Shown: piece by piece, positions 16,998 through 27,352 of the stretch
Layout of the letters: each line of letters starts with the position of its first letter
How positions within the stretch are numbered: the stretch's first letter is position 1
Source: Candidatus Peregrinibacteria bacterium
GTDB lineage: Bacteria > Patescibacteriota > Gracilibacteria > UBA1369 > LOWO2-01-FULL-3
Reading direction: 5' to 3'
NCBI GenBank assembly: GCA_014729275.1
Contig: WJKE01000066.1
Span: 1-42,239, forward strand
Length of the DNA stretch: 42,239 nt
The notes under the pieces: generated by a model
Database searches by the model: none
Seen by the model: only the letters and a program-made list of their open reading frames with translations
What the model was told of the DNA's origin: nothing
Program-made: the position numbers and the translations under genes

Positions 16998-19562
16998 TTA
17001 CTTAATTACAAGGCCGTTTTTGCCACTATCTACATTGACCTTAGCACCTTCCTTAATTTTCCCCTCTAAAATTTGTATAGCCAATTCATTCTCAATTTCA
17101 TCCTGAATGAGTCTTTTAAGGGGCCTGGCACCAAAATCAGGGTCATATCCCTTCTTTGCCAGGTAATTTAATGCCTTTTCACTAACATTAAGGTCAATAT
17201 TTTGCTTTTTAAGGCGTTTTTCCAAATGCCGGAGTTGTAATTTGGCTATCTCTTTAATTTGTGGCTCTTTAAGGGCCTCAAAAACGCTAATATTATCAAT
17301 TCTATTCAAAAACTCAGGTTTAAAGAACTGGCGTAATTCCTTATTAATTTTAATATCCAGCGCCGACTTTTCACCTTTAAATTCGAGGATTTTCTTACTC
17401 GCAATATTAGAAGTCATGATAATTATCGTATTTTTAAAGTTTACAGTTCTGCCTTTTGCATCTGTAATATGCCCTTCATCCAATATCTGGAGCAAAATAT
17501 TAAATACCTGAGGATGAGCCTTTTCAATTTCATCGAATAAAATCACGCTGTAAGGCCTTTTTCTCACCTTTTCCGTTAATTGACCGCCCTCATCATAACC
17601 AATATAGCCCGGAGGGGATCCTATAATCTTAGAAACACTGTGTGCCTCCATATATTCACTCATATCAAGCCTCTGTAAGGCATGCTCATCATTAAACAAA
17701 AACTCGGAAATCGCTTTTGCAAGCTCTGTTTTACCAACGCCTGTAGGCCCGAGAAACAGAAATGACCCCATAGGACGGCCCTCTTCAGAGATATGGGCCT
17801 TGGAACGTCTTATAACGTTACTCACAGCCCTCACAGCCTCATTTTGGCCGATTACACGCTTCGACAATTCATCTTCCAGATGTGTAAGTTTTTTGGTCTC
17901 AGATTCGGTCAGTTTTCTCAGAGGAATTCCCGTCCATTTACTCACAACTTTAGCAATATCCGATTCTGTAACCTCTTCTTTAAGCATTCTGTTATCATGC
18001 TGAAGGTCTCTTAATTTTGCTTCCAATTTTTCAATTTTCTTATTTAAATCCGGTAAATAAGCATATTTTATCTCGGCAACTTTCTGTAAATCTCCTTCAC
18101 GCTCATATTTCGAAGCCTCAATATTACATTTATCAATTTCCTCCTTAGCCGCATTAATTTCATCAATAATTGATTTTTGATTTTGCCACACAAGCTTCAA
18201 AGTATTATGCTTTTCCTTCAAATCAGATATTTCCTTCTCAAGCGCTGAAAGTTTATCAGAGGCCTTTTTCTCTTTTTTAAGAGCTTCCCGCTCAATTTCA
18301 AGCTGCATTAGTTTTCGCTCCAATTCATCAATTTCCTGTGGAGAACTCTCAAGGTCAATCTTCAAAACCGCAGTAGCTTCGTCAATAAGATCAACCGCCT
18401 TATCAGGCAAAAACCTGTCAGTTATATACCTGTCCGATAAAGTAGCAGCCGAAATTATGGCATCATCTGTAATGCTTACTCCATGAAATAGCTCATATTT
18501 TTCCTTAATTCCTCGCAAAATAGCTATAGTATCTTCAACAGAGGGCTCATCTACATATATTGGCTGAAATCGGCGCTCCAAAGCCGCATCCTTCTCAATA
18601 TACTTCTGATATTCCTTAAGCGTCGTCGCTCCAATGGTATGAATTTCACCTCTCGCAAGTGCAGGTTTTAACATGTTAGAGGCATCCATTTGCCCTTCAC
18701 TCGCACCGGCACCTACAAGGGTATGAAGCTCATCAATAAATAATATAATCTGTCCTTCCTTTTCTTTCACGCCTTTAATAACAGCCTTTAGTCGCTCCTC
18801 AAATTCTCCCCTATATTTAGATCCGGCCAGCATAGCCCCCAGATCCAAAACCAAAATTTCTTTATCTTTAAGGGTGTCAGGCACGTCGCCATCAACAATC
18901 CTGTGTGCAAGACCCTCAACAATGGCGGTTTTACCTGTTCCCGGCTCCCCAATCAGAACCGGATTATTTTTACTCCTTCGAGCCAAAATCTGCATAAGCC
19001 GCCTTATTTCATCATTTCGGCCAATAACCGGGTCAATCTTCCCCTTTCTGGCAAGCTCCGTAAAATTTATACAATATTTTTCAAGAGCCTGGAACTTAGC
19101 TTCAGGATTCGGATCAGTCACCTTTTCACTACCCCTTAGCTCCTTTAAAATCTCCTTAACCTTAGACTTCTCCAAAGCGGCTCCCTTCAAAATTGTGGCT
19201 GCATCATCTTTTCCATCCAGCATGGCCAGCAAAACATGTTCCACCGAAATATAATCATCCCCAAAACTCTCAGACTCCTTCGAAGCTTTAGTTAATAAAG
19301 CCTTAAGTTCATTCGAGATATATTGACCGCCGCCCTCAACTTTTGGAATTTCCTTTAATTTTGCATCAACCTTCGACTTTAGTTCATCAACATTTATTTC
19401 CATTTTTTTAAGAAGAGGGCTAATCAAAGTATCCTCCTGCTCAAGCATTTGCCTTAAAATATGCTCGGAACTTATTGCCTGATGGCTCATGTCCGAAGCC
19501 ATTTTACTCGCACCGGCAATCAATTCCTGTACTTTCATTGTAAAGTTATTTCCTATTTGCAT
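16998..19562 (-). CDS. clpB: ATP-dependent chaperone ClpB
   Basis: Two AAA+ modules (GEPGTGKTAIVEGLA; GPTGVGKTELAKA), GAGASEGQMDASNMLKP, coiled-coil middle domain, C-terminal D2-small domain. Confidence 0.97.
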   Translation of the reverse strand: MQIGNNFTMKVQELIAGASKMASDMSHQAISSEHILRQMLEQEDTLISPLLKKMEINVDELKSKVDAKLKEIPKVEGGGQYISNELKALLTKASKESESFGDDYISVEHVLLAMLDGKDDAATILKGAALEKSKVKEILKELRGSEKVTDPNPEAKFQALEKYCINFTELARKGKIDPVIGRNDEIRRLMQILARRSKNNPVLIGEPGTGKTAIVEGLAHRIVDGDVPDTLKDKEILVLDLGAMLAGSKYRGEFEERLKAVIKGVKEKEGQIILFIDELHTLVGAGASEGQMDASNMLKPALARGEIHTIGATTLKEYQKYIEKDAALERRFQPIYVDEPSVEDTIAILRGIKEKYELFHGVSITDDAIISAATLSDRYITDRFLPDKAVDLIDEATAVLKIDLESSPQEIDELERKLMQLEIEREALKKEKKASDKLSALEKEISDLKEKHNTLKLVWQNQKSIIDEINAAKEEIDKCNIEASKYEREGDLQKVAEIKYAYLPDLNKKIEKLEAKLRDLQHDNRMLKEEVTESDIAKVVSKWTGIPLRKLTESETKKLTHLEDELSKRVIGQNEAVRAVSNVIRRSKAHISEEGRPMGSFLFLGPTGVGKTELAKAISEFLFNDEHALQRLDMSEYMEAHSVSKIIGSPPGYIGYDEGGQLTEKVRKRPYSVILFDEIEKAHPQVFNILLQILDEGHITDAKGRTVNFKNTIIIMTSNIASKKILEFKGEKSALDIKINKELRQFFKPEFLNRIDNISVFEALKEPQIKEIAKLQLRHLEKRLKKQNIDLNVSEKALNYLAKKGYDPDFGARPLKRLIQDEIENELAIQILEGKIKEGAKVNVDSGKNGLVIK

Positions 19563-19580
19563 GGTATTTTTTTAGATTAT

Positions 19581-19607
19581 TTAGCACTCTTAATTATAGA
19601 GTGCTAA
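19581..19607. promoter_or_regulatory. CIRCE operator TTAGCACTC-N9-GAGTGCTAA
   Basis: Perfect match to the consensus HrcA-binding inverted repeat, directly upstream of clpB. Confidence 0.97.
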
Positions 19608-19716
19608 CGCCCATCTGTCAAGACCTCCCGAAACAAATCACTTCATTTTTCGTTATTGACAAATGAGCAGAGATTCTGAAAAAATAAGACCCCGAAAAGA
19701 TTTTACACACTAGAAC

Positions 19717-19745
19717 TTGACAGCCTGACAAACTTTTATTATAGT
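19717..19745 (+). promoter_or_regulatory. Sigma70-like promoter TTGACA-N17-TATAGT
   Basis: Near-consensus with 17-nt spacing, upstream of 19774. Confidence 0.7.
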
Positions 19746-19773
19746 ATGCTGCCGAATCAATAATCATATTATT

Positions 19774-22395
19774 ATGAATAGACCAAAAGACAGAAATGAA
19801 GAAAGCGGCTTATTGCCATTACCAAAAAAATATCAGACTCCTGCGGAAGGACTGGAAGAGATTTCACAAGACGAGATCGATGATTTTTTCGGTGCAGCTG
19901 AAACAGATGTATTTCCAGTTGTTGAGGATGAATCTGATGATGTAAAAGCTCAAGATCCAAAAACTCAAGATCCAAAAACAGAAGAATTACCATATGTAGA
20001 AGTAGAAAGATTAGATGAGGACGTCGAAGGAGCTTTTTCCGGTACATTCAATATCCACGATACAGACGAGTTACCTGTAATAGAAGAGGGTGCGTTTGAA
20101 AAAGTAGAGGACGAAGATCACGAAGAATTAAAAAGTGCTGTGTTAGTTACCCTTTCCGGCGACTACAAAGCCGTATTGGACCCGGAAGAACACAGAGTTC
20201 CAGGCCAGGAAAGAGACGGAAACCAGTCTTCATTGGGGGCACAAGAAATAAAAGACACAGTTCCTGAGATGCAGGCTCATATAGATACTTATATCGGATT
20301 TCCACCTGATTTAGAGAATGAAGGAAACGACACCGGCAACAACGATCCTGTCGGCCCAACAATTAAAAGATTTTCAGAACACCTATCAACATTTTATAAA
20401 AAAGGAGGCAACGCACTAAGCAGCGAAAGCATGTCACTTGCAAATATGTTGCTTTATATTATGGACAATGGAGAAGAAGCTCTTGAGCGTTTAAGTGAAA
20501 CAGTTTCAGAGCACATTGATTCAGTTTCTGATGATCAGGCTAAACTAAAAAGATTAAAAAGATTTTTATTCATGGTTATTTCTTCTGTTGAGAGCACCTT
20601 GGACTCCAGAATCAGAAGCAGACACCATGAATATAAAATTGTTCCTATAGAGGAAGCAAGAGAAATCTTTGGAGAGATTGACCAGATTAATACCCAAATG
20701 AAAGGGCTCAAGAATACACTTGGAATTAATAAAATTGAGTCCATTCTTGAGGATTTACCAGCTCCAAGGCAAACCGAAGCAGACCTACCAGCTTCAAAAA
20801 ATGTTATGGCCCTACCTAGAGTGCCTCGCACAGATGAAGGAGGCTCAAAGGAAGAACTACCGGCAATTAAACAGGATATTCCAACTGGAAAACCACTTGA
20901 GAATGTACCAGTTGGTCACCCCATTGCTGATCCAAATGCAGAAAGCAGCATGGTCATTGCAGCAGCCGAACTAAAGGAAAGAAATGAAAAAGAGGCACTT
21001 GCTAACTGGACAAACAAAATCAAGATGAAGCTTGGAAACGAATATAACGGTCAAATTTTATGTACTCTAAAACCTTCAGAAATTAAAAAGGTATTAAGAG
21101 ATATTATTGATGAATTCAAAGCGGACGACAAAAACACCGATGTGGAAATTTTGATCCAGTCGCTTAAAAACGTTAAAGACTTAATGCCAACAATTAAACA
21201 GGAAAAACCATTCGATGCCGCAATAAAAAGCCTTGATTCGAAGAAACCATCATGGATTCGAAGAAATATTAAAGCCCTGGCAGCAGCAGCAATGCTATTG
21301 GTTGGCGGAGGCATAGGGGGAAAAATTGCATACGATAGATATTCATCTGATGAGCAGAAACCAAAAAAGACATCGGAAGATGTACTGGATTTACCAAAAA
21401 TATCAGAATTATCAGACAAAGAGACCACAGATAACCTAGCTATCGACAAAAAAGACGGAGAAACTAAAGTTGCTTTAGCTGATAATAAAGAAGAAAACAC
21501 TGATTTTGATTTCACCGAACCTGTAAGCGAACCATCTAAAAGTGCAACACCGGCAGCAAAACCTCTGAGCGAAATCAACCTTAATGATTTGGTGGCGGCG
21601 TACACACCAAATGTAAGTAAATTTAAATTCCCCGGAATTACTCCTAAAAAGAAATCAGCTGGAACCCCGCCTCCAGAAAAACCGAAAACCTTTAAAACAA
21701 TCTCAATTGAAAAAGGACAAAGATTATTCGATATCGTAGGTGATAAAGATTCAACAGGGCTATACGATGATTGGAAAATTGATGAGAAAAAAGCGTCTAA
21801 TGCAGATCTTAAGAATTTCGACAGATGGAATATGAACATAGTAATCGCAATCTACAATGGAATGGACAATCTATACACTGCAGAAGGTCAAAGCCTAAAA
21901 ATCCCAACTTGGGATGAAATGGTAGCGATTTATTTATCACCTGATTATATCTCAAAACACAACAAGATCTGGAGTAATTATAATCTGGATGAAGATACTG
22001 AGTATTCTCTATTTGATTTCGATAAAACTCCAACGCTTAATTTCGCTCAACCTAAACAAACTGAATCACCTACCATGAATGAACCACTAGCCAGCCTCGA
22101 CTCACTTGGTTCCGGAACAAGTAAATCAGTTGATCTAAATGAGCCGCTATTTGATTGGGGATCGAAAGGTATTGATATTGATAACTCACTTTCACCAAAA
22201 ACCGTAAGCGTTGATGCACCTAAACCTAAAAACCCGGATAATCCTTTAAACTTAATCTCGCAAAATAATGCTGAAGTTAACAGTTTAATTCCTTCCCTTG
22301 GACAGGCAAGCCCTCAATCTGTAGAAGATGAGTGGGGAGCAATGCTTGATGAGTTCAAAACTGAGGAAGATCCACTATGGGATCTAAAAGTTTAA
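19774..22395 (+). CDS. Large hypothetical single-TM protein, paralog of 13284..15338 in its C-terminal domain
   Basis: 873 aa. RRNIKALAAAAMLLVGGGIGGKIAY TM helix, Pro/Lys-rich linker, QRLFDIVGDKDSTGLYDDWKIDE..FDRWNMNIVIAIYNGMD. Confidence 0.85.
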   Translation: MNRPKDRNEESGLLPLPKKYQTPAEGLEEISQDEIDDFFGAAETDVFPVVEDESDDVKAQDPKTQDPKTEELPYVEVERLDEDVEGAFSGTFNIHDTDELPVIEEGAFEKVEDEDHEELKSAVLVTLSGDYKAVLDPEEHRVPGQERDGNQSSLGAQEIKDTVPEMQAHIDTYIGFPPDLENEGNDTGNNDPVGPTIKRFSEHLSTFYKKGGNALSSESMSLANMLLYIMDNGEEALERLSETVSEHIDSVSDDQAKLKRLKRFLFMVISSVESTLDSRIRSRHHEYKIVPIEEAREIFGEIDQINTQMKGLKNTLGINKIESILEDLPAPRQTEADLPASKNVMALPRVPRTDEGGSKEELPAIKQDIPTGKPLENVPVGHPIADPNAESSMVIAAAELKERNEKEALANWTNKIKMKLGNEYNGQILCTLKPSEIKKVLRDIIDEFKADDKNTDVEILIQSLKNVKDLMPTIKQEKPFDAAIKSLDSKKPSWIRRNIKALAAAAMLLVGGGIGGKIAYDRYSSDEQKPKKTSEDVLDLPKISELSDKETTDNLAIDKKDGETKVALADNKEENTDFDFTEPVSEPSKSATPAAKPLSEINLNDLVAAYTPNVSKFKFPGITPKKKSAGTPPPEKPKTFKTISIEKGQRLFDIVGDKDSTGLYDDWKIDEKKASNADLKNFDRWNMNIVIAIYNGMDNLYTAEGQSLKIPTWDEMVAIYLSPDYISKHNKIWSNYNLDEDTEYSLFDFDKTPTLNFAQPKQTESPTMNEPLASLDSLGSGTSKSVDLNEPLFDWGSKGIDIDNSLSPKTVSVDAPKPKNPDNPLNLISQNNAEVNSLIPSLGQASPQSVEDEWGAMLDEFKTEEDPLWDLKV

Positions 22396-22396
22396 A

Positions 22397-22912
22397 CTAC
22401 CACCACACTTTTTTTATACCGATTGCGTAAGCAATCACATTGGCCAAGAAATGCAGCACTGGAGTCACAATCAAGACGATCAGGGCTGCTTGCCATGGAA
22501 TAACAAATACCGGCAGCATAAAAATGTATACCCCAATAATAAAATCTATCTGATCAAAAGGGAAAAACGGAGCACCGGGTTTAATTTTAAGCCGCCTTTT
22601 CACAAAAGACTTCGCCGCGTCCCCAACAATTGCACCAATTCCAAAGGGGATAGCGTATGCAAAGATATTTGCAGCACTAAGGTCAATCATCAAATATTCA
22701 TCAAAATACCCCATTTTACCGAGCCAAAATTGAATAGCCAAAACTAAAAGCGCTCCCAAATACCCGGCGTAAAGCCCGCGCCATGTTTTATTTGCGCCCA
22801 AAGCCTTTTTATTAATCGGCACACCCAAAGGCGCATTCAGCTTACCCAAAATCAAGGGGGCCATATTCGCCATGTATGCGGGCAAAATAAAATATAGTGC
22901 TTCAACAATCAT
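22397..22912 (-). CDS. CarS/DUF46-like CDP-archaeol synthase family protein
   Basis: LPAYMANMAPLI, GANKTWRGLYAGYLGA, GAIVGDAAKSFVKRRLKIKPGAPFFPFDQIDFIIG. A GTG start at 22969 overlapping the rnj stop is an alternative. Confidence 0.85.
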   Translation of the reverse strand: MIVEALYFILPAYMANMAPLILGKLNAPLGVPINKKALGANKTWRGLYAGYLGALLVLAIQFWLGKMGYFDEYLMIDLSAANIFAYAIPFGIGAIVGDAAKSFVKRRLKIKPGAPFFPFDQIDFIIGVYIFMLPVFVIPWQAALIVLIVTPVLHFLANVIAYAIGIKKVWW

Positions 22913-22965
22913 GACCCGATTATTACAGTTTTTCCTGGCCTCGGCAATTTTTCTATGCATAAAAA

Positions 22966-24714
22966 TCACACCTCCACAATCAACGGAATAATTAGCGGAC
23001 GCCTTTCAAGCTTGGAATTTGTAAACTTATCAACAGACTGCTTAATATACTTTTTAATATCACGGCGATTCGCACCCGGATTTTGCTTCATAATTTTCTT
23101 AAAAGCCTTAGCAGCCGCCTTCGAAACCTCAGTAGTAATTTCCTCAGTCTCATGCATATAAATAAATCCGCGCGAAATCACATTAGGATCTCCCTTTAAT
23201 TTTTTACTCTTCCTCGAAACAAAAATCAGCACAATCAGCGCGCCATTTAGCGACATAATTTCTCTATCCACCTGAACCCTTGAACCAATAGTTCCCTCAC
23301 CGCTACCATCAATCAAAATATATTTTGTCTCAATTTTTTGCTTCGAAACCTCAAGTTTACCCTTCTGAGCAACCAAAACATCTCCATTCTGAATCAGAAT
23401 TGTCCTATCCTCCGGAATTCCACATTCTTCCTGAGCCAAAAGCGCATGCCCCTGTCGCATAAAATATTCACCATGCACAGGCACCAAATACTTTGGCCGC
23501 ACATAATTAATCATACGCTTAAGATCATCCTGATGCCCATGCCCGGAAGTATGAACATCCATAAGCTGATGATGAATCACCGTCGCACCAAGAATACACA
23601 AATTATTTATCACCGACGCAATCGCCTTCTCATTACCAATAATAGGCGAAGCCGATAAAACAATTGTATCGCCCTTCTTAATTTTAATATTTTTATGAAG
23701 ATTATTCGAAATCCTGGTCAAAGCCGAAACCGATTCTCCCTGAGATCCGGTTGTCAGAATCAAAGTTTGTTCATCCTTAACCTTTTTATATTTGCGGATA
23801 TCCTTTACAAGGCCTTTCGGATAATGCAAATACCCCAGCTGCACAGCAATCGCAATATTATCAATCATACTTTTCCCACTCACAAACACCTTTCTATTGT
23901 ATTTCTGAGCCAGATCAATAATCTGCTGAATTCGCCCGATCAAACTTGAAAAAGAGCTAATAATAAGCCTTCCATTTACCTTCTTAAAAACATCCTCAAG
24001 CGCTTTTTGAACCTCAGCTTCAGACATTGTCGCCCCCTTTTTCAGCGCGTTCGTAGAATCCGAAAAAAGAGCCAACACATTTTGCGACCGTAAAGCCTTC
24101 ATCTTATGAATATCAGCCTTTTTCTGACGGCCGGCAGGAGAATCATCAAACTTAAAATCTCCGGTATGCACAATTTTTCCGGCAGGAGTATCAATAATTA
24201 CCCCAATCGGATCCGGAATTGAATGCACAACTCTAAAAAAGTTCAGCAGAAACGCCCCCAGCTTCAAGGGTTTATCCGGATTTATCACATTCAGTTTCGC
24301 AAATTTATCCAGCTTAAACTCATCAATCTTCTTTTTAATAAATCCCATTGTAAGTTTAGTCCCAAAAACCGGCGGAAAACCAAGTTTGGGCAAAATATAG
24401 GGGATTCCCCCCGTATGATCCAGGTGACCATGAGTAATAATCACACCTCTAATTCGCTTCTTGTTTTTCTCAAGATAGTTCACATCAGGGATTACATAAT
24501 CGATTCCAAGCATATCTTCACTCGGAAACTCAAATCCCATATCCACAATGATTATATCATTGCCATATTCAAACACCATCATGTTCTTGCCAACCTCGTT
24601 TAGGCCGCCCAAAGGAATAATCTTTAGCTTTGCATTACGCCTTCTACTTTTACTTCTACCTTTATTGAATTTTCTTTTTAAAAAAGGTTTTTTCTTTCTA
24701 TTTTTTTTCATCAT
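22966..24714 (-). CDS. rnj: Ribonuclease J
   Basis: Basic N-terminus, PLGGLNEVGKNM, THGHLDHTGGIPY, VHTGDFKFD, TGSQGE, TSGHGHQDDLK, PVHGEYFM. Confidence 0.96.
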   Translation of the reverse strand: MMKKNRKKKPFLKRKFNKGRSKSRRRNAKLKIIPLGGLNEVGKNMMVFEYGNDIIIVDMGFEFPSEDMLGIDYVIPDVNYLEKNKKRIRGVIITHGHLDHTGGIPYILPKLGFPPVFGTKLTMGFIKKKIDEFKLDKFAKLNVINPDKPLKLGAFLLNFFRVVHSIPDPIGVIIDTPAGKIVHTGDFKFDDSPAGRQKKADIHKMKALRSQNVLALFSDSTNALKKGATMSEAEVQKALEDVFKKVNGRLIISSFSSLIGRIQQIIDLAQKYNRKVFVSGKSMIDNIAIAVQLGYLHYPKGLVKDIRKYKKVKDEQTLILTTGSQGESVSALTRISNNLHKNIKIKKGDTIVLSASPIIGNEKAIASVINNLCILGATVIHHQLMDVHTSGHGHQDDLKRMINYVRPKYLVPVHGEYFMRQGHALLAQEECGIPEDRTILIQNGDVLVAQKGKLEVSKQKIETKYILIDGSGEGTIGSRVQVDREIMSLNGALIVLIFVSRKSKKLKGDPNVISRGFIYMHETEEITTEVSKAAAKAFKKIMKQNPGANRRDIKKYIKQSVDKFTNSKLERRPLIIPLIVEV

Positions 24715-24877
24715 TACACAATTATTCTAATTATTGTTCGCTTACCACCTATATATTACCATGTTTTTTAAATAATAGCCATAGAGTTAAACGTATTTTA
24801 CCTAAAGTTGTCAAGGCTGCTAAATTTATTAATCTTAAAAATCATTTTATAATTCGACCGAAATTTAAAATAAAATT

Positions 24878-26242
24878 ATGAATCAAAGATCATCTATTGC
24901 AATACTGGGGTTTGGAGTCGAGGGACGCGCAATGTTTAACTACCTCATGGCGCACGAATACGGAAATATTACAATCTGCGACAAAAACGTGGATCTTAAA
25001 GATAAAATGCCCGAGGGTGTTTCAGTGAGACTGGGGGAAGATTATTTAAATGATCTTGATGATTTTGATGTAATTATCCGTTCTCCCGGAATTAAATATT
25101 TCGATCCACATATTCAGGCAGCGGTTCAGGCAGGAAAAGAAGTTACGTCTACCACTGCAATATTTTTTGATCAGTGCCCCTGCCCGATAATTGGGATTAC
25201 AGGCACGAAAGGAAAAGGCACAACCAGTATGCTCACATACCTAATGCTTAAGGAGGCTGACAAAGATGTTCATTTGGGAGGAAACATCGGCACGCCGGCA
25301 ATTGGTTTTTTAGATGATTTGAATAAGGATTCTCTGGTGGTTTTTGAGCTTTCCAGCTTTCAGTTACAGGATATGAAGAAAAGTCCGAAATATGCTGTGC
25401 TTTTAAATACTACCTCTGACCATCTCGACTACCATGCGGACACAGGAGAGTACCTCACTGCCAAAGAAAGTATTCTGGCAAATCAAGCCAAAGATTCAAT
25501 AGCGGTACTCAATAAAGATTATGACTACGCCAATCATTATAAGCCCTTGGTAAAGGGCCGGAACCTATGGGTCTCGGTAGAGGAAAAAGTAAAAAACGGG
25601 GCATATTCAGACGAGGAAAACATCTATTTTGTTGAAGATGATAACGCGACCCAAATCGCTAAAATAAACGAAGTAAAATTAATCGGTTCACATAATTTGG
25701 AAAATATTCTGCCGGCAGTCGCGATTGCGGGAACTATAGGGGTAGACAAGAAAGATATTGAGAGAATAATAAAAACTTTTGACGGGCTGCCCCACAGATT
25801 ACAGTTTATAAAAGAAGTGAAAGGAGTAAAGTTTTATAACGACTCGATTGCAACATCACCCGACCCTTCAATGGCCGCTGTCGATTCATTTGAGGCCCCT
25901 CTAACGTTGATTGCGGGGGGATACGACAAAGGAGCAGACTACAATGAGTGGGCACTTAAAATTCTCACTAAAAAGAATCTGAGGACGGTCGTGCTCATAG
26001 GCGACCTTGCTGAAAAAATGGAGAGCGCAATTTCGCAGGCAGAGGAAAAGCTCGGCGAGGCTGAAGGATCTCCAACCAAAGTTTTAAAAAGAAACACATT
26101 CGAAGAAGCTATTCTCGATGCTTTTGCCGAAACCCCGGAAAACGGAGTTATAATTTTATCGCCGGCAGCAGCAAGTTTTGACATGTTCAAAAACTACAAG
26201 GACAGAGGAGAGCAATTTGCTGATATTGTAGGCAAATTATGA
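24878..26242 (+). CDS. murD: UDP-N-acetylmuramoylalanine-D-glutamate ligase
   Basis: GFGVEGRAMFNYL, IIGITGTKGKGTTSML, ELSSFQLQDM, LNTTSDHLDYH, GLPHRLQFI, NDSIATSPDPSMAAV, GGYDKG. Confidence 0.95.
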   Translation: MNQRSSIAILGFGVEGRAMFNYLMAHEYGNITICDKNVDLKDKMPEGVSVRLGEDYLNDLDDFDVIIRSPGIKYFDPHIQAAVQAGKEVTSTTAIFFDQCPCPIIGITGTKGKGTTSMLTYLMLKEADKDVHLGGNIGTPAIGFLDDLNKDSLVVFELSSFQLQDMKKSPKYAVLLNTTSDHLDYHADTGEYLTAKESILANQAKDSIAVLNKDYDYANHYKPLVKGRNLWVSVEEKVKNGAYSDEENIYFVEDDNATQIAKINEVKLIGSHNLENILPAVAIAGTIGVDKKDIERIIKTFDGLPHRLQFIKEVKGVKFYNDSIATSPDPSMAAVDSFEAPLTLIAGGYDKGADYNEWALKILTKKNLRTVVLIGDLAEKMESAISQAEEKLGEAEGSPTKVLKRNTFEEAILDAFAETPENGVIILSPAAASFDMFKNYKDRGEQFADIVGKL

Positions 26243-27277
26243 TTCTTCAAAAACTATATCCGCACAACTTATATAACTCAGATCTTCATTTGATGCCTGA
26301 ACACCTATAGCTAGCGGCAAATTTTCCTTTAAATCAGCTATAGTCAATTCCAGCAAAGATGCGGATTCACCGGAAAAAAGATTCACCAGCGCTTTGTAAG
26401 AGCTTTCAATATTATCACAAGTCCCATACAAAATTTGCGCCGGATTTTCATGTGCGGGATCAATTCCATTTAGCTCTATATCAACATATAGCCCCTCATC
26501 AGTATTAAATAATTCCGCCTTACCGCTAACCCCCGATTCATTCAATTCAATCAAATTCAGACCAACTTTGCTATCAGTATCGGCAGTTACTTCAATAGGA
26601 GTTTGATCTTCATAGGCCTCACCATTTTTAAGGCTTTCATATGTTGTCACCCAATAAATTTTTTCACCCAAATATTCCTCAAGCATATCATTTCTATCTT
26701 TCAAAATTCTGGTAATCATATCAGCAGTTTCATTTCTTTTAAGCTCATCATCAAATCCCGTAATTGTGTAGGGGATATAATTTAATTCCGAAGCCAGATT
26801 AACCGCCCCTTCAAACCAAACTTCACCGCCTTCCTCAAAAACAAATGCAAGAGACTTTAGCGTCATTTTTAAAGCTTCAACAAAATTCACCTTTTGACCG
26901 GGCCTAAAGGTGCCATCACTGTATCCCACAACCCAGTCGGCATTTTTCGCAAAACAAACATATTTTGTAAACCACTGGCCTGCTTCTACATCGCTAAAAC
27001 ATTCACTATCCTCAAATTCATCCAAAGTTTCAGAAGTAAGCTGGCCCAATTTAATTTTTGACTCAATAACAATTTTCAACATTTCAGCTCTGTTCAAAGT
27101 GTTTTCAGGTTTGAATGTTCCATCACTGTGCCCATTTACAATACCCTCAGAATTCAAATAATAAATTGCCTCCATAAATTCCTCATCCTCATTAACATCA
27201 GAGAAAAACGCAGTATTCGCAAATACAGCCGAACAGCAAAGCAAATTCAAAACAATAATTAACAAGATCTTTTTCAT
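26237..27277 (-). CDS. SLH-domain secreted protein
   Basis: Signal peptide; SLH motifs FSDVNEDEEFMEAIYYLNSEGIVNGHSDGTFKPENTLNRAEMLKIV and VGYSDGTFRPGQKVNFVEALK. Confidence 0.9.
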   Translation of the reverse strand: MKKILLIIVLNLLCCSAVFANTAFFSDVNEDEEFMEAIYYLNSEGIVNGHSDGTFKPENTLNRAEMLKIVIESKIKLGQLTSETLDEFEDSECFSDVEAGQWFTKYVCFAKNADWVVGYSDGTFRPGQKVNFVEALKMTLKSLAFVFEEGGEVWFEGAVNLASELNYIPYTITGFDDELKRNETADMITRILKDRNDMLEEYLGEKIYWVTTYESLKNGEAYEDQTPIEVTADTDSKVGLNLIELNESGVSGKAELFNTDEGLYVDIELNGIDPAHENPAQILYGTCDNIESSYKALVNLFSGESASLLELTIADLKENLPLAIGVQASNEDLSYISCADIVFEES

Positions 27278-27352
27278 ATTTTTTTTGTTAGAAATTAACT
27301 AAATGGTTACGATCTCCATCCTACTGTAGGAGTTGAAGAATCTCTTGCACAA

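Noticed and set aside
16891-17106. ORF on + strand (MVGVTGLEPATSRTPCVRASQLRHTP..)
   Set aside because: Antisense of tRNA-Pro(GGG), a classic mis-annotated peptide.
21051-21839. 262-aa minus-strand ORF
   Set aside because: Lies wholly antisense to the well-supported 873-aa protein; serine/phenylalanine-rich composition typical of a shadow ORF.
22451-24603. Several + strand ORFs opposite carS/rnj
   Set aside because: Shadow ORFs of clear RNase J and CarS-like genes.
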